In this document: positions 61,676 to 64,000 of the stretch, one piece after another | How the letters are laid out: each line of letters begins with the position of its first letter | Position numbering within the stretch: position 1 is the first letter of the stretch | Assembly (NCBI RefSeq): GCF_037975245.1 | Contig: NC_092569.1 | Location: forward strand, 25,657,168-25,721,167 | Direction: 5' to 3' | Length of the DNA stretch: 64,000 nucleotides | DNA from: Apostichopus japonicus | Taxonomy: Eukaryota; Echinodermata; Holothuroidea; Aspidochirotida; Stichopodidae | Notes under the pieces: model-generated | What the model was told of the DNA's origin: nothing | Databases searched by the model: none | The model's input: only the letters and a program-made list of their open reading frames with translations | Translations under genes and position numbers: made by a program

Positions 61676-64000
<2,325 letters not shown>

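Overview
The window is eukaryotic nuclear DNA: AT-rich, intron-rich, with GT-AG exons, long microsatellites, tRNA-derived SINEs, several non-LTR retrotransposon lineages, Penelope-like elements and many small DNA transposons. No bacterial-type operons, rRNA or CRISPR are present. The protein families (a DEG/ENaC channel with a non-vertebrate finger and a tandem CYP2-clan P450 cluster) and the repeat content fit a marine invertebrate, most probably a deuterostome such as an echinoderm. This placement is inference only.

Left third (1-19942, plus strand). The last ten exons of a DEG/ENaC sodium-channel gene can be joined with consistent phases into 451 codons and a stop. They run from an acidic extracellular finger to TM2 and the short cytoplasmic tail; TM1 lies upstream of the window. 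The introns hold a 2.1 kb 20-bp minisatellite, an internally inverted Penelope fragment, a 5'-truncated CR1/L2-like LINE with a 36-bp in-frame duplication inside its RT, foldback sequences, hammerhead-like repeats and long TA arrays.

Middle and right (22.8-64 kb, minus strand). Three head-to-tail copies of a CYP2-clan cytochrome P450 gene: A (22976-30396) and B (44775-53010) are complete six-exon genes of 509 codons; C (from 61676) is cut by the window end after three exons. The paralogues differ mainly near putative substrate-recognition sites, and at the conserved Phe of the haem signature (Tyr in A and C, Phe in B). In all three, the start of the I-helix exon, with its splice acceptor, is followed upstream by degenerate tandem copies in the intron.

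The spacers between the P450 copies are themselves duplicated (about 36.4-44.6 kb against 55.4-61.5 kb). This gives filled and empty sites for several insertions: a 1042-bp solo LTR with 4-bp TSD, a 1338-bp CAGGGGCG-ended transposon with 6-bp TSD, a LINE fragment, and a composite transposon containing a nested hAT with 8-bp TSD. The spacers also hold Tx1/L1-like LINE fragments, a Penelope-like element with RT and GIY-YIG remnants, tRNA-derived SINEs and a roughly 400-bp inverted repeat pair.

The P450s would act as ER-anchored monooxygenases and the channel at the plasma membrane; nothing suggests they work together. The main leads are the pseudo-exon array in the P450 genes, the hammerhead-like motifs, the divergence of P450 recognition sites, and the insertion stratigraphy.
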